A stretch of 64,000 nt of DNA from NCBI RefSeq assembly GCF_917563925.1, contig NZ_CAKJTJ010000002.1:62001-126000 (forward strand), read 5' to 3'. Within the stretch, counting starts at the first letter, position 1; every line of letters begins with the position of its first letter. Of this stretch, positions 26,980-36,226 are shown one piece after another. Made by a program: the position numbers and the translations under genes. The notes under the pieces are model-generated. The model was not told the origin of the DNA and ran no database searches. It worked only from the letters and a program-made list of their open reading frames with translations. Origin of the DNA: Sutcliffiella rhizosphaerae (lineage in GTDB: Bacteria > Bacillota > Bacilli > Bacillales > Bacillaceae_I).

Positions 26980-26991
26980 GCATCATTTAGT

Positions 26992-27288
26992 TTATACTTG
27001 CATTCTCATAATTTCCTGATAAGCTTCAATACCTTTATTTCTTATTTCCATCGTTAATTGCATGGCTACACTTGCCTTTTGTTGGGCAATTAATACATCA
27101 TGTAGTTCGACACCTTGATTATTCACCAGTTTTGTTGTTAATTCATTAGATGCCACTTGGGAATTATTCACTTCATTTATGGCATTTTTTAAATAGGTGG
27201 AAAACTCTTGATGAACTTCCCCGCCAGATTTTTGATTTAGTTCTGTTGGTAATGTCATTGGTTGAGTAGTGGCTAACTTAGTAATCAT
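26992..27288 (-). CDS. fliE: Flagellar hook-basal body protein FliE
   Basis: Adaptor between the MS ring and the proximal rod, and the first protein exported. The 98 residues include the conserved C-terminal half: FSTYLKNAINEVNNSQVASN and LHDVLIAQQKASVAMQLTME, ending EAYQEIMRMQV. It lies after flgC with an 11-base gap, and the next gene fliF begins only after 108 bases. Confidence 0.95.
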   Translation of the reverse strand: MITKLATTQPMTLPTELNQKSGGEVHQEFSTYLKNAINEVNNSQVASNELTTKLVNNQGVELHDVLIAQQKASVAMQLTMEIRNKGIEAYQEIMRMQV

Positions 27289-27299
27289 TCTTTATCCTC

Positions 27300-27752
27300 C
27301 TATTTTCCAAGCTCCAAGGTTTTCATCATTAACCCTTTTGAAGCATTAAAGACTGTAACATTTGCTTCATAAGATCTTGTTGCACTCATAAGGTCAACCA
27401 TTTCTTTCAGTGGGTCAACATTTGGTAAACGAACATAGCCTTCTTCGTCTGCATCAGGATGTTCTGGGTCGAATGCTAATCGGAAAGGTGTTTCATCTTC
27501 TGTAATCCTAGTAACTTTTACACCATCGCCAATCCCATTACTTGTTCCACTAGCTTTTTGCAGATACGATTGAAAACTATTTGCACGAGGAGTAGTTTCG
27601 ACCATTTTTCTTCGGTACGGTTCCCATTGACCGTTTCGATATTCTCCTCTTGTCGTATCTACATTTGCCATATTAGAAGAGATAACGTCCATCCTCAAGC
27701 GCTGCGATGTCAGAGCACTTGCTGAAATATTCATCGTTTTAAACATAGACAT
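27300..27752 (-). CDS. flgC: Flagellar proximal rod protein FlgC
   Basis: Rod protein of the basal body. The 150-residue protein has the rod/hook N-terminal motif (SASALTSQRLRMDVISSNMA with NVDTT) and the C-terminal counterpart (NVDPLKEMVDLMSATRSYEA with NVTVFNASKGLMMKTLELG), which pair in the coiled-coil core of axial proteins. Its ATG shares one base with the flgB stop (TAATG). Confidence 0.97.
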   Translation of the reverse strand: MSMFKTMNISASALTSQRLRMDVISSNMANVDTTRGEYRNGQWEPYRRKMVETTPRANSFQSYLQKASGTSNGIGDGVKVTRITEDETPFRLAFDPEHPDADEEGYVRLPNVDPLKEMVDLMSATRSYEANVTVFNASKGLMMKTLELGK

Positions 27753-28144
27753 TAGGATCTTCCTCCCTTAATGACATTTTGAAGTGATTGAAATTTTCCA
27801 TTTAACTGATCAATAAGCGTATAATAATAAATCTGATTTTCTGCCATGTCCGACATTTCTTTATCAATATCAACATTGTTTCCATTATGGGAATAGGAAT
27901 TAGAGGAGGTTGTTACTTTAAAAGGTTGATTTGGATTACCTTTTGAAAACTCTAAATGCCTGTTGTCTGTTTTCTTTGATTGAAGTGTTTGTCGAAGTAC
28001 TTCGCCGAAATTAGCTGAAACTTCCTTACGCTTAAAATTTGGTGTATCCACATTTGCTATATTATCAGAAATAGCTTTGTGTTTTGTTCCTGAATATTGT
28101 ATTCCCTTTTCCAAGGCTTGGATGGATGTCGAAAAAACCTTCAT
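27752..28144 (-). CDS. flgB: Flagellar proximal rod protein FlgB
   Basis: First gene of the fla/che operon, encoding a rod protein. The 130 residues contain the axial-protein signature (HKAISDNIANVDTPNFKRKE) and the C-terminal DKEMSDMAENQIYYYTLIDQ segment. Start MKVFSTS at 28144 is supported by GGGGGT five bases upstream; the in-frame ATG at 28156 overlaps that ribosome site and has none of its own. Upstream are a candidate SigA promoter and the codY terminator. Confidence 0.95.
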   Translation of the reverse strand: MKVFSTSIQALEKGIQYSGTKHKAISDNIANVDTPNFKRKEVSANFGEVLRQTLQSKKTDNRHLEFSKGNPNQPFKVTTSSNSYSHNGNNVDIDKEMSDMAENQIYYYTLIDQLNGKFQSLQNVIKGGRS

Positions 28145-28176
28145 TTGTACCCCCATATAATCATTCTTAGTTTCGA

Positions 28177-28204
28177 ATTATATATTTTTGTCGAATATTG
28201 TATG
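28177..28204 (-). promoter_or_regulatory. Candidate SigA promoter of the fla/che operon
   Basis: A perfect TATAAT -10 (28177-28182) is preceded after 16 bases by a weak -35, CATACA (28199-28204). The start would fall about 25-30 bases before flgB. A weak -35 agrees with the need for activators of this operon in B. subtilis (SwrA/DegU there, by established knowledge). No clear sigma-D promoter or CodY box was found in this gap. Confidence 0.4.
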
Positions 28205-28346
28205 TATGGTTTTATTGTAAATTAAGGTAACCGATATGTCTATGTATCAAATGTTAAAAAAAATCGATACTTTGACTCATTTTACTCGTTAGGTATAAAG
28301 ACCCATCACCTCATTCCATTATTTTCTCTTGCTCCCATTCCCCACC

Positions 28347-28406
28347 AAAAAAAGGGTTCGACACTACTACGAATTTTGTAGTAAAATGTCGAACCCTTTT
28401 GTTTTA
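28347..28406 (-). terminator. Intrinsic terminator of codY
   Basis: A long stem (GGGTTCGACA paired with TGTCGAACCC, extended inside by TACTAC/GTAGTA) is followed on the minus strand by seven T residues. It is A/T-flanked on both sides and could act in both directions. It insulates the fla/che operon from codY transcription. Confidence 0.9.
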
Positions 28407-28413
28407 TTTTGTC

Positions 28414-29193
28414 TTAATGTGATTTTAACTTGGATAATTCCACCAAGAATTTATCATTTAGAACTTTAATATACGTACCTTTCATTCCTAGTGAACGAGA
28501 CTCGATAACACCAGCACTTTCAAGTTTACGTAGGGCATTTACAATAACAGATCGTGTAATTCCCACTCTATCTGCAATTTTACTTGCTACAAGTAAACCT
28601 TCTTTTCCATCTAGCTCTTCAAAGATATGTTCAATTGCTTCTAGCTCGCTGTATGATAGTGAACTAATTGCCATTTGAACTACCGCTTTACTTCTTGCTT
28701 CCTCTTCAATTTCTTCCGCTTTTTCGCGTAAGATTTCCATACCAACTACTGTTGCACCATATTCCGCTAAAATTAAATCGTCGTCAGAGAATGGCTCTTG
28801 AAGACGCGCAAGAATTAGTGTTCCTAAACGCTCTCCTCCACCGATAATAGGTACGATTGTCGTTAATCCTGATTTAAATAAATCTTTATTTTCTACAGGG
28901 AACGCTGTGTACTCACTTTCAACATCAAGGTTGGAAGATGTTTCAGAAATGTTAAATAAGTTTTTGGTATACTCTTCAGGAAATTGACGATCTTCAAGCA
29001 TCTTTATCATACGCTCATTTTCAATTTGTTGATTGATGGAATATCCCAATAATTTCCCACGACGGGATAATACAAACACATTTGCCTCGATAACATCGCA
29101 TAGTGTTTCAGACATTTCTTTAAAGTTAACTGGTTTGCCTGCTGCTTTTTGTAGCATTGCGTTAATTGTTCTTGTTTTTTGTAATAATGGCAT
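28414..29193 (-). CDS. codY: GTP- and branched-chain amino acid-sensing repressor CodY
   Basis: Global transcriptional regulator of nitrogen and carbon metabolism, competence and motility, active when GTP and isoleucine/valine are high. The 259-residue protein has an N-terminal GAF ligand domain (about 1-150), a linker helix, and a C-terminal winged helix-turn-helix with recognition motif at 203-222 ([20 protein letters not shown]). AGGAGGAAA precedes the ATG. It is the last gene of the xerC-hslV-hslU-codY operon and has a strong terminator. Confidence 0.98.
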   Translation of the reverse strand: MPLLQKTRTINAMLQKAAGKPVNFKEMSETLCDVIEANVFVLSRRGKLLGYSINQQIENERMIKMLEDRQFPEEYTKNLFNISETSSNLDVESEYTAFPVENKDLFKSGLTTIVPIIGGGERLGTLILARLQEPFSDDDLILAEYGATVVGMEILREKAEEIEEEARSKAVVQMAISSLSYSELEAIEHIFEELDGKEGLLVASKIADRVGITRSVIVNALRKLESAGVIESRSLGMKGTYIKVLNDKFLVELSKLKSH

Positions 29194-29220
29194 TTTCTTT
29201 CCTCCTAAAAACTGGTTCTA

Positions 29221-30621
29221 TTATAAAATAAATTGACTTAAATCTTTATTTTTCACGATATTACCTAATTTTTCATCCACATATTGTGGAGTTATCACTA
29301 TTTTTTCAAGATTGATATCCGGAGCTTCAAAAGATAAATCTTCTAATAGTTTTTCTAAGATGGTATGTAACCTACGGGCACCAATATTATCAGTTTCCTG
29401 ATTTACTTGGAACGCTACTTCGGCTATTTTACGAATAGCATCGTCAGAAAATTCGACTTTTATACCTTCTGTTTCCAACAGAGCAATATATTGTTTAAGC
29501 AATGCATTGTCCGGTTCAATAAGAATTCTTACAAAATCTTCAACAGCTAATTTCGTCAGTTCTACACGAATCGGAAAACGTCCTTGTAGTTCTGGTATCA
29601 AATCGGAAGGCTTTGCAATATGAAAAGCACCGGCTGAAATAAATAATACATGGTCCGTTTTTACTTGCCCGTATTTTGTAACCACTGTAGAGCCTTCCAC
29701 GATAGGCAAAATATCACGTTGGACTCCTTCACGTGAAACATCAGCTGACGAACCACTGTTCTTCTTGGCTATTTTGTCAATTTCGTCAATGAAAATAATA
29801 CCACTTTGTTCTGCCCTAGTTATTGCATCTTGTGTGACTTCATCCATATCAATCAGCTTCTGGGCTTCTTCATTTGTAAGTATTGGTCTTGCTTCTCGGA
29901 CAGTCAGTCTTCTCTTTTTCTTTTTCTTTGGCATAAGACTACTCAAGGCATCCTGCATATTTGTTCCCATTTGTTCCATACCCGACCCTTGGAGGAGGTC
30001 AAACATAGAAGCTTGCTGTTCTTCCACCTCAACGGTTAGATAACGGTCTTCCAATTCGCCAAGAGCCAATTGGTGAGCCATTTTTCTCCGCTGCTCGTTA
30101 ATTGATACTTCTTCTTGTTTTTCCTGATCATCTGTATCATTTGCAGAAGCATTTCCGCCAAAGAACATTTCTAACGGGTTTTTATAAGAGGTATTTTTTT
30201 GTTTGCCTGGTACTAACAAATCCACAATCCGCTTATTTGCATTTTCCATTGCTTTTTCTTTTACACTTACAAGCTTTTCTTCTTTAACTAATCTCACGGA
30301 AGTTTCAACTAGGTCCCGTACCATTGATTCTACATCTCTGCCTACATAGCCTACTTCAGTAAACTTTGTTGCTTCCACTTTGATAAAAGGGGCACCAACA
30401 AGTTTAGCAATCCTTCTTGCAATTTCCGTTTTACCAACACCAGTAGGTCCGATCATAAGTATGTTTTTCGGTACAACCTCATCACGAAGGTTCCCTGTTA
30501 GCAAGCTCCTTCTATATCTGTTTCTCAGAGCGACTGCTACTGCTTTTTTAGCATTTGTTTGACCTACAATATATTGATCAAGCATTTCTACTATCTGCTT
30601 AGGGGTTAATTTTGTACTCAT
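29221..30621 (-). CDS. hslU: ATP-dependent protease ATPase subunit HslU (ClpY)
   Basis: AAA+ unfoldase that feeds substrates into HslV. The 466 residues show the Walker A motif ([13 protein letters not shown]), an intermediate I domain (about 110-240, Lys/Gln-rich with [15 protein letters not shown]), Walker B ([12 protein letters not shown]), sensor regions and the C-terminal tail that inserts into HslV, ending [10 protein letters not shown]. It lies 17 bases after hslV and 27 before codY. Confidence 0.97.
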   Translation of the reverse strand: MSTKLTPKQIVEMLDQYIVGQTNAKKAVAVALRNRYRRSLLTGNLRDEVVPKNILMIGPTGVGKTEIARRIAKLVGAPFIKVEATKFTEVGYVGRDVESMVRDLVETSVRLVKEEKLVSVKEKAMENANKRIVDLLVPGKQKNTSYKNPLEMFFGGNASANDTDDQEKQEEVSINEQRRKMAHQLALGELEDRYLTVEVEEQQASMFDLLQGSGMEQMGTNMQDALSSLMPKKKKKRRLTVREARPILTNEEAQKLIDMDEVTQDAITRAEQSGIIFIDEIDKIAKKNSGSSADVSREGVQRDILPIVEGSTVVTKYGQVKTDHVLFISAGAFHIAKPSDLIPELQGRFPIRVELTKLAVEDFVRILIEPDNALLKQYIALLETEGIKVEFSDDAIRKIAEVAFQVNQETDNIGARRLHTILEKLLEDLSFEAPDINLEKIVITPQYVDEKLGNIVKNKDLSQFIL

Positions 30622-30638
30622 ATCTACAACCGCCTTTT

Positions 30639-31181
30639 CTATAGTTCTTCTACAACGATATTGTCATTGGTATAAACACAAATCTCTCCAGCAGTTTCCA
30701 AAGCAGCTTTGGCAATTTCCCTTGCTGTCAGCTTTTCACCTGCATACTTTTTTAAAGCTCTACCTGCTGACAGGGCGTAATTACCTCCTGATCCGATAGC
30801 GAGGATACCATAATCCGGCTCGATAACTTCTCCTGTACCAGAAACAAGTAAAAGGCTTGACTCATCCATGACAATAAGCATCGCTTCCAATCTACGTAAT
30901 ACTTTGTCTGTACGCCATTCTTTTGCAAGCTCGACTGCCGATCGTTGAATGTTCCCATTATACTCTTCCAACTTCGCCTCAAACATTTCAAACAAAGTAA
31001 AGGCATCGGCAACTGATCCAGCAAAGCCTGCTAAGATTCTACCATTAAACAGCTTACGTACTTTTCTGGCTGTATGTTTCATTACTACTGCATTACCAAA
31101 TGTAACCTGACCATCACCAGACATTGCACATTTCCCATTATGTTGGACTGCAAAAATAGTTGTAGCATGAAATGATGACAT
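30639..31181 (-). CDS. hslV: ATP-dependent protease proteolytic subunit HslV (ClpQ/CodW), N-terminal Ser type
   Basis: Proteasome-like peptidase partner of HslU. The 180-residue protein starts [12 protein letters not shown], so removal of Met leaves an N-terminal Ser instead of the Thr nucleophile typical of HslV. This Ser type is established for B. subtilis CodW. Other family parts are [34 protein letters not shown] and [17 protein letters not shown]. It begins 24 bases after xerC, with GAAGGAA as ribosome site. Confidence 0.96.
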   Translation of the reverse strand: MSSFHATTIFAVQHNGKCAMSGDGQVTFGNAVVMKHTARKVRKLFNGRILAGFAGSVADAFTLFEMFEAKLEEYNGNIQRSAVELAKEWRTDKVLRRLEAMLIVMDESSLLLVSGTGEVIEPDYGILAIGSGGNYALSAGRALKKYAGEKLTAREIAKAALETAGEICVYTNDNIVVEEL

Positions 31182-31205
31182 GCATTCCTTCCTCCATTCG
31201 TCCTC

Positions 31206-32114
31206 TTATGCACGAGGGTGAAATTGATTATACGTACGTTGTAAATGGTCTTTCGTAACATGAGTGTAAACCTGCGTCGAGGAAAGGCTGGCATGGCCCA
31301 GGAGTTCCTGTACAACCCGCAGGTCGGCTCCTTCATTCAACAGATGAGTGGCAAATGTGTGACGAAGCGTATGAGGACTAATATGTAAGGTTGAACTCGC
31401 TCTTTTTACAATATCGTTCAAAACCACTCTTACTCCACGGGGAGTTATCGCACCCCCACGAAAATTTAAGAAAAGATGTTTTGTCTGATTGGAATCTAAC
31501 TGCTTTTGCAATAATTCCTTTCTACCATTTTCTATGTAGGTGGAGAGCGCGTCATGCGCATAGGTTCCAAAAGGAACATAACGTTGTTTATTCCCTTTAC
31601 CTGTAACAAGTATTGTACCCAATTGAAAATCTATATCCCCAATTGTGATAGAACAACATTCACTTACACGGATACCAGTACCGTATAACAACTCAAGGAG
31701 CGCTTGGTTTCGTTGGCCTAATGCCGTGGTTAAATCAGAAACATCAAAAAGCTTCTCCAATTCCTCATTATACAAAAATTTGGGCAAAAGCTTATCGAGT
31801 TTAGGCACTGAAACTAGTGAAAAAGGGTGCTGCTCTATTCTCTTCTCTCTTAAAAGAAACTTAAAAAAGCTTCTTAAACAAGAAGTTTTTCTAGCAATGG
31901 ACCTTCTTGCATACTTCTTCTGATGAAGTCTTGTCAGATACAAGCGGGCTTCATTATGAGTGACATCGGTAAAAGATGCAATCGCTTCCTCTGTCATGAA
32001 ATCAAAAAATTCTTCCAAATCTTTTTGATAAAATACAATTGTATATTTTGAATAGTTTCGCTCAATTTGTAAATACTCAAGAAAAGAATTTAACGAAACA
32101 TTTACATTTTCCAT
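31206..32114 (-). CDS. xerC: Tyrosine recombinase XerC (CodV)
   Basis: Site-specific recombinase that resolves chromosome dimers at dif, usually with a second recombinase (XerD/RipX). The 302 residues have an N-terminal SAM-like domain and the catalytic core with Arg in GTGIRVSECC, His-x-x-Arg in HTLRHTFATHLL, and the His and Tyr in LGHASLSSTQVYTH. Start MENVNVS follows GAGGTGA; the longer frame adds 12 residues that run back into a hairpin. First gene of the codY operon. Confidence 0.95.
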   Translation of the reverse strand: MENVNVSLNSFLEYLQIERNYSKYTIVFYQKDLEEFFDFMTEEAIASFTDVTHNEARLYLTRLHQKKYARRSIARKTSCLRSFFKFLLREKRIEQHPFSLVSVPKLDKLLPKFLYNEELEKLFDVSDLTTALGQRNQALLELLYGTGIRVSECCSITIGDIDFQLGTILVTGKGNKQRYVPFGTYAHDALSTYIENGRKELLQKQLDSNQTKHLFLNFRGGAITPRGVRVVLNDIVKRASSTLHISPHTLRHTFATHLLNEGADLRVVQELLGHASLSSTQVYTHVTKDHLQRTYNQFHPRA

Positions 32115-32128
32115 CGATATCACCTCAC

Positions 32129-32165
32129 AAGGGCTACTAAATAGTATCACAATTTAGTAGCCCTT
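32129..32165 (-). promoter_or_regulatory. Perfect 14-bp stem-loop between trmFO and xerC
   Basis: AAGGGCTACTAAAT (32129-32142) is the exact inverse complement of 32152-32165, with a nine-base loop. On the coding strand it lies right before the xerC ribosome site and lacks a U-tract, so it may be a protein-binding palindrome, RNA stabiliser or translational regulator rather than a terminator. Confidence 0.6.
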
Positions 32166-32178
32166 GCAATTAATCTGA

Positions 32179-33483
32179 TTAATTTTTTACAAAATTCTGA
32201 ATTGTTTCCAACGCTCTCCTAGCATGTGCTTCATTTCTTTCCTGCTTGTTTTTTATTTTAACAGGAAGATCAGGAAGCAGTCCAAAATTTGCATTCATCG
32301 GCTGAAAATTCTTTGCGTTTGTGGATGTAATATAGTTCGCCATACTTCCGATAGTTGTTTCTTTCGGGAAAACAAGTGGCTCAAGGCCTTGTACGAGACG
32401 AGCAGCGTTAAGCCCTGCAATTAAGCCCGATGCCGCGGATTCCACATATCCTTCCACTCCTGTCATTTGCCCTGCAAAGAAAAGGTCTTCTCTTTCTTTG
32501 AATTGATAAGTCGGCTTCAACAAATTAGGTGAATTGATAAACGTATTTCGATGCATGACCCCATAACGGACCACTTCGGCATTTTCTAATCCCGGAATTA
32601 ATTGAATTACCTCTTTTTGAGGACCCCATTTTAAATGTGTCTGAAAACCGACAATATTATACAAAGTACCAGCCGCATCGTCTTGACGTAATTGCACAAC
32701 GGCAAAAGGTCGTTTTCCTGTCTTGGGATCTTCTAATCCCACAGGTTTTAACGGTCCAAAGAGCATGGTTTTCCTACCTCGATTTGCCATAACTTCAATT
32801 GGCATACAACCTTCAAAGAAAATTTCTTTTTCAAATTCCTTCAGTGGCACTGTTTCCGCCTCAACTAACGCTTCATAAAATTTATCAAATTCCTCTTCTG
32901 TCATGGGACAGTTTAAATATGCGGCTTCTCCTTTATCATACCTTGATTTTAGATAAACGATATCCATATTGATACTGTCTTTTTCTATTATTGGTGCGGC
33001 TGCATCATAGAAATACAGATATTCCTCGCCAGTTAACATACGTAATTCCTCAGATAATGCCTTTGAGGTAAGTGGTCCAGTAGCTATGATAGTCGGGCCA
33101 TCAGGAATTCTTTCTATTTCTTCATTAAATACCGTAACATTCGGATGCTGCCTCACACGTTCGGTAACTTTTGCTGCAAACTCGTGCCTATCCACTGCCA
33201 AAGCCCCTCCTGCTGGAACAGCACAATCGTCAGCGGATTTAATGATAACGGAATTTAGTATGCGCATCTCTTCTTTCAGAACACCTACAGCATTTGTTAG
33301 GTTATTAGCTCGAAGCGAGTTTGAGCATACTAGCTCTGCAAATTTATCTGTATGATGAGCTGGAGTTTGCTTAACAGGACGCATTTCATATAAGTGAACC
33401 TGAATGCCTTGATTGGCTAATTGCCATGCTGCTTCGCTTCCAGCAAGTCCAGCACCTATTACATTTACTGTCTTTGTTGTCAT
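32179..33483 (-). CDS. trmFO: tRNA m5U54 methyltransferase TrmFO (FADH2/folate-dependent)
   Basis: Methylates uridine 54 of tRNA using methylene-tetrahydrofolate and FADH2. The 434-residue flavoprotein starts with a Rossmann FAD motif ([19 protein letters not shown]), and has [40 protein letters not shown] and the C-terminal [20 protein letters not shown] signatures of the Gid/TrmFO family. Start MTTKTVNV is placed because GGAGG is seven bases upstream. It lies after the topA terminator; no clear promoter of its own is seen. Confidence 0.97.
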   Translation of the reverse strand: MTTKTVNVIGAGLAGSEAAWQLANQGIQVHLYEMRPVKQTPAHHTDKFAELVCSNSLRANNLTNAVGVLKEEMRILNSVIIKSADDCAVPAGGALAVDRHEFAAKVTERVRQHPNVTVFNEEIERIPDGPTIIATGPLTSKALSEELRMLTGEEYLYFYDAAAPIIEKDSINMDIVYLKSRYDKGEAAYLNCPMTEEEFDKFYEALVEAETVPLKEFEKEIFFEGCMPIEVMANRGRKTMLFGPLKPVGLEDPKTGKRPFAVVQLRQDDAAGTLYNIVGFQTHLKWGPQKEVIQLIPGLENAEVVRYGVMHRNTFINSPNLLKPTYQFKEREDLFFAGQMTGVEGYVESAASGLIAGLNAARLVQGLEPLVFPKETTIGSMANYITSTNAKNFQPMNANFGLLPDLPVKIKNKQERNEAHARRALETIQNFVKN

Positions 33484-33524
33484 AGTATTTCCTCCATACA
33501 CAATTTCATTATCATATTTTTAAG

Positions 33525-33577
33525 CAAAGGAAAAAGGGCTGACCAAACCACGAATGTGTCAGTCCCTTTTTCCTTTG
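33525..33577 (-). terminator. Intrinsic terminator downstream of topA
   Basis: A very long stem, GGAAAAAGGG plus CTGAC paired with GTCAG plus CCCTTTTTCC (one A bulge), loop of about 15 bases, with T-rich arms. Located 170 bases after the topA stop and 40 before trmFO; could work in either direction. Confidence 0.75.
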
Positions 33578-33708
33578 TCCATTTACAGGTATATTTGTAA
33601 GTTGATTAATTCGTATAGCTTCTTCTTGGATTACTTGGGTCTTCGCTTATTTAATCAAGCTCCCAGCTATCACATCAACCATACGAACTGCAGAAAATTC
33701 CATTAAAT

Positions 33709-33737
33709 CGTTCCACTAAAGGCAACTAGGTGGAACG
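33709..33737 (-). promoter_or_regulatory. Hairpin just after the topA stop codon
   Basis: CGTTCCAC and GTGGAACG form an eight-base-pair stem with a 13-base loop, 15 bases after topA. No U-tract follows, so it is at most a 3'-end stabiliser or weak terminator. Confidence 0.4.
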
Positions 33738-33751
33738 ATAATAAAATATAA

Positions 33752-35830
33752 TCAGCCCTGTGCTTCTTCTTTGTAATCACACTCTACACACTGCACTTGA
33801 ACACCCTTTTTAAGCTTCTTTTCTACAAGCATTGACTCACATTTTGGACATTTCCGTGCAATCGGCTTATCCCATGATAAAAAGTCACATGAAGGATACT
33901 GATCGCATCCAAAAAAGATTCTCTTTTTCTTGCTCTTTCTTTCCACTATATTTCCCTTTTCGCACTTAGGACAAGGAACCCCGATTTCTTTAACGATCGG
34001 TTTTGTATTTCGGCAATCTGGAAAGTTGGAGCAAGCCATGAATTTTCCGTACCTACCCATTTTATAGACCATTTCATGCCCACATAATTCACAGTCTTCT
34101 CCAGCAGGTTCATCTTTAATTTCCACTTCCTGCATTTCTATTTCTGCTTTTTGCAAACGCTTTGAAAATTCATGATAGAACCCATCAATGATGTTAACCC
34201 AGTTTACTTTTCCTTCTTCAACATTATCTAAGTTTGTCTCAAGATCTGCTGTAAATTCCACGTTAATGATTTCAGGGAAAAATTCTAAAATTAGTTGAAT
34301 TACAATCTCCCCTAATTCTGTTGGAACAAACCGTTTATTATCAAGAGCAACATAACCCCTTTTTTGGATAGTATCCAGAGTCGGAGCATATGTGGATGGT
34401 CTACCTATCCCGAGTTCTTCTAATGAACGAACTAGCCTTGCCTCTGTATACCGGGGTGGGGGCTGGGTAAAATGCTGTTTTGAATCAACATCTTTTGAAT
34501 AGACTGTATCTCCACTTTCCAAAGGAGGAAGCAAGCTTTCTTTTTCCTCCTGCTGATCATCATTTCCTTCCACATACACTTTCATGAATCCCTGGAATTT
34601 CACAGTCGAACCTGTCGCTCGAAACATCACATCATTTTGTGAAAGGTCGATACTCACAGTATCCAATATCGCTGGAGCCATTTGACTTGCTGTGAATCTT
34701 TCCCAAACAAGCTTGTATAACCGCAATTGATCTCTTGATAAAAACTCTTTTAGAGATGAAGGATCCTTTAAAATAGAAGTTGGACGTATCGCTTCATGTG
34801 CATCCTGTGCATTTGTTTTTTTCAATTCTTTCCTTACTTCATTTGAAACAAATGATTTACCATATGATTTTTCAATATATTCTTTTGCTTCATTCTTAGC
34901 GGAATCCGCAATTCTAGTTGAATCTGTACGCATATAAGTGATTAACCCGACTGTACCTTCTTTGCCAAGCTCTATGCCTTCATATAACTGTTGTGCAAGC
35001 ATCATCGTCTTTTTCGCTCGGAAATTTAATTTACGGGCTGCTTCCTGTTGTAAGGAAGATGTGATAAATGGGAGTGCAGGGTTTCTTTTTCTTTCCTTCT
35101 TTGTAACGCTTTTCACTTCAAAAGCGTTACCATCTAACTTGTTCATGACTGATTGCACTTCTTCTTCTGAAGTTAGCTCAGTCTTCTTCCCGTTCACACC
35201 ATAAAAACTTGCCTCAAAATCTTTTCCGTTATTTGTAGCAAACATGCTTTTAATAGACCAATATTCTTCTGGAATAAATGAGGCAATTTCTTTTTCTCGA
35301 TCAATAATCAATCTAACCGCTACTGATTGAACCCTTCCAGCGCTCAATCCTTTTTTTACTTTCTTCCATAATAATGGACTGATGTTATAGCCTACTAAAC
35401 GGTCAAGGATTCTTCTTGCCTGTTGGGCATCTACCACATCCAGATTGATCGGTCTCGGGTGCTTAAACGATTCTTTAATAGCATCTTTTGTAATTTCGTT
35501 AAAAACCACGCGGCAATCTGAGGTAATATCAATATCGAGACTATGGGCTAAATGCCAAGCAATCGCTTCTCCTTCACGATCGGGGTCAGCTGCTAGGAAA
35601 ATTTTCTTCGCCTTCTTGGCTGCAGTTTTTAGTTCCTTTAAAACTGGCCCTTTGCCCCGAATAGTTATGTATTTCGGATCAAAATTTTGTTCTACATCTA
35701 CTCCCATTTGGCTTTTTGGCAGGTCTCTAACATGACCCATTGAAGCTTTTACTTTATATTTTTTTCCTAAATAACGTTCAATCGTTTTTGCTTTCGCTGG
35801 AGATTCCACTATTACTAAATAATCTGACAT
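33752..35830 (-). CDS. topA: DNA topoisomerase I
   Basis: Type IA topoisomerase that relaxes negative supercoils. The 692 residues contain the Toprim domain ([35 protein letters not shown]), the catalytic Tyr region ([13 protein letters not shown]), and three C-terminal zinc-ribbon modules with Cys pairs (CELCGHE...CSNFPDC, CPKCEKG...CDQYPSC, CPKCESM...CVECD), the last with CxxC pairs. Of two adjacent ATG codons the second ([10 protein letters not shown]) fits the family and an AGGAGG site eight bases upstream. It has its own promoter and terminator. Confidence 0.98.
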   Translation of the reverse strand: MSDYLVIVESPAKAKTIERYLGKKYKVKASMGHVRDLPKSQMGVDVEQNFDPKYITIRGKGPVLKELKTAAKKAKKIFLAADPDREGEAIAWHLAHSLDIDITSDCRVVFNEITKDAIKESFKHPRPINLDVVDAQQARRILDRLVGYNISPLLWKKVKKGLSAGRVQSVAVRLIIDREKEIASFIPEEYWSIKSMFATNNGKDFEASFYGVNGKKTELTSEEEVQSVMNKLDGNAFEVKSVTKKERKRNPALPFITSSLQQEAARKLNFRAKKTMMLAQQLYEGIELGKEGTVGLITYMRTDSTRIADSAKNEAKEYIEKSYGKSFVSNEVRKELKKTNAQDAHEAIRPTSILKDPSSLKEFLSRDQLRLYKLVWERFTASQMAPAILDTVSIDLSQNDVMFRATGSTVKFQGFMKVYVEGNDDQQEEKESLLPPLESGDTVYSKDVDSKQHFTQPPPRYTEARLVRSLEELGIGRPSTYAPTLDTIQKRGYVALDNKRFVPTELGEIVIQLILEFFPEIINVEFTADLETNLDNVEEGKVNWVNIIDGFYHEFSKRLQKAEIEMQEVEIKDEPAGEDCELCGHEMVYKMGRYGKFMACSNFPDCRNTKPIVKEIGVPCPKCEKGNIVERKSKKKRIFFGCDQYPSCDFLSWDKPIARKCPKCESMLVEKKLKKGVQVQCVECDYKEEAQG

Positions 35831-35947
35831 CCATTAATCCTCCTCAAGAGGGTAAATTCTATGAAAAAACAACAAGGAAGAGTTTTCTCAAAGTTTTTAG
35901 CTTCTATATAAATTTGTTATATTATCTTTTATTAAGAAATCTTCACC

Positions 35948-35977
35948 ATTATCAATTAGGATGTAACCGTTTGTCAA
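35948..35977 (-). promoter_or_regulatory. SigA promoter of topA
   Basis: A perfect TTGACA -35 (35972-35977), 18-base spacer and GATAAT -10 (35948-35953) on the minus strand. The predicted start lies about 110 bases before the topA ATG. Confidence 0.65.
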
Positions 35978-36080
35978 ACCAGAATATACTTTTTTAATTA
36001 ATTTGCCCTTATAGAGACTAATGAAACATCTCCTCAATCCTTATGTATTATATGTAGACACAGTTTCTCTTTTATATACT

Positions 36081-36122
36081 AAAAAACAATAAAAAGGTAC
36101 AATCAGCAATATCATTGTACCC
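36081..36122 (-). terminator. Intrinsic terminator of dprA
   Basis: On the minus strand GGTACAAT and ATTGTACC form a stem around a ten-base loop, followed by TTTTTATTGTTTTTT. About 105 bases after the dprA stop. Confidence 0.9.
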
Positions 36123-36226
36123 TATAATAATATAGACATATATTATTTTGTAAAGTAAAAAACGAAAATTCTCCAAAAAACATTAGAATTTTGTCATGTT
36201 TGTGTAATTTTTTTCATCTTTTCTTC

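Larger units (their letters stand above)
35831..36226. other. dprA-topA intergenic region
   Basis: 396 bases without a gene. On the minus strand it holds the dprA terminator (36081-36122), the topA promoter (35948-35977) and an A/T-rich topA leader of about 110 bases. In B. subtilis smf (dprA) and topA are closer; here they are separate transcription units. Confidence 0.7.

Noticed and set aside
28207-28240. Plus-strand ACCGATAT resembling a sigma-D -10 before flgB
   Set aside because: No TAAA at the required 14-16 base spacing and it would read towards codY, away from the flagellar genes.
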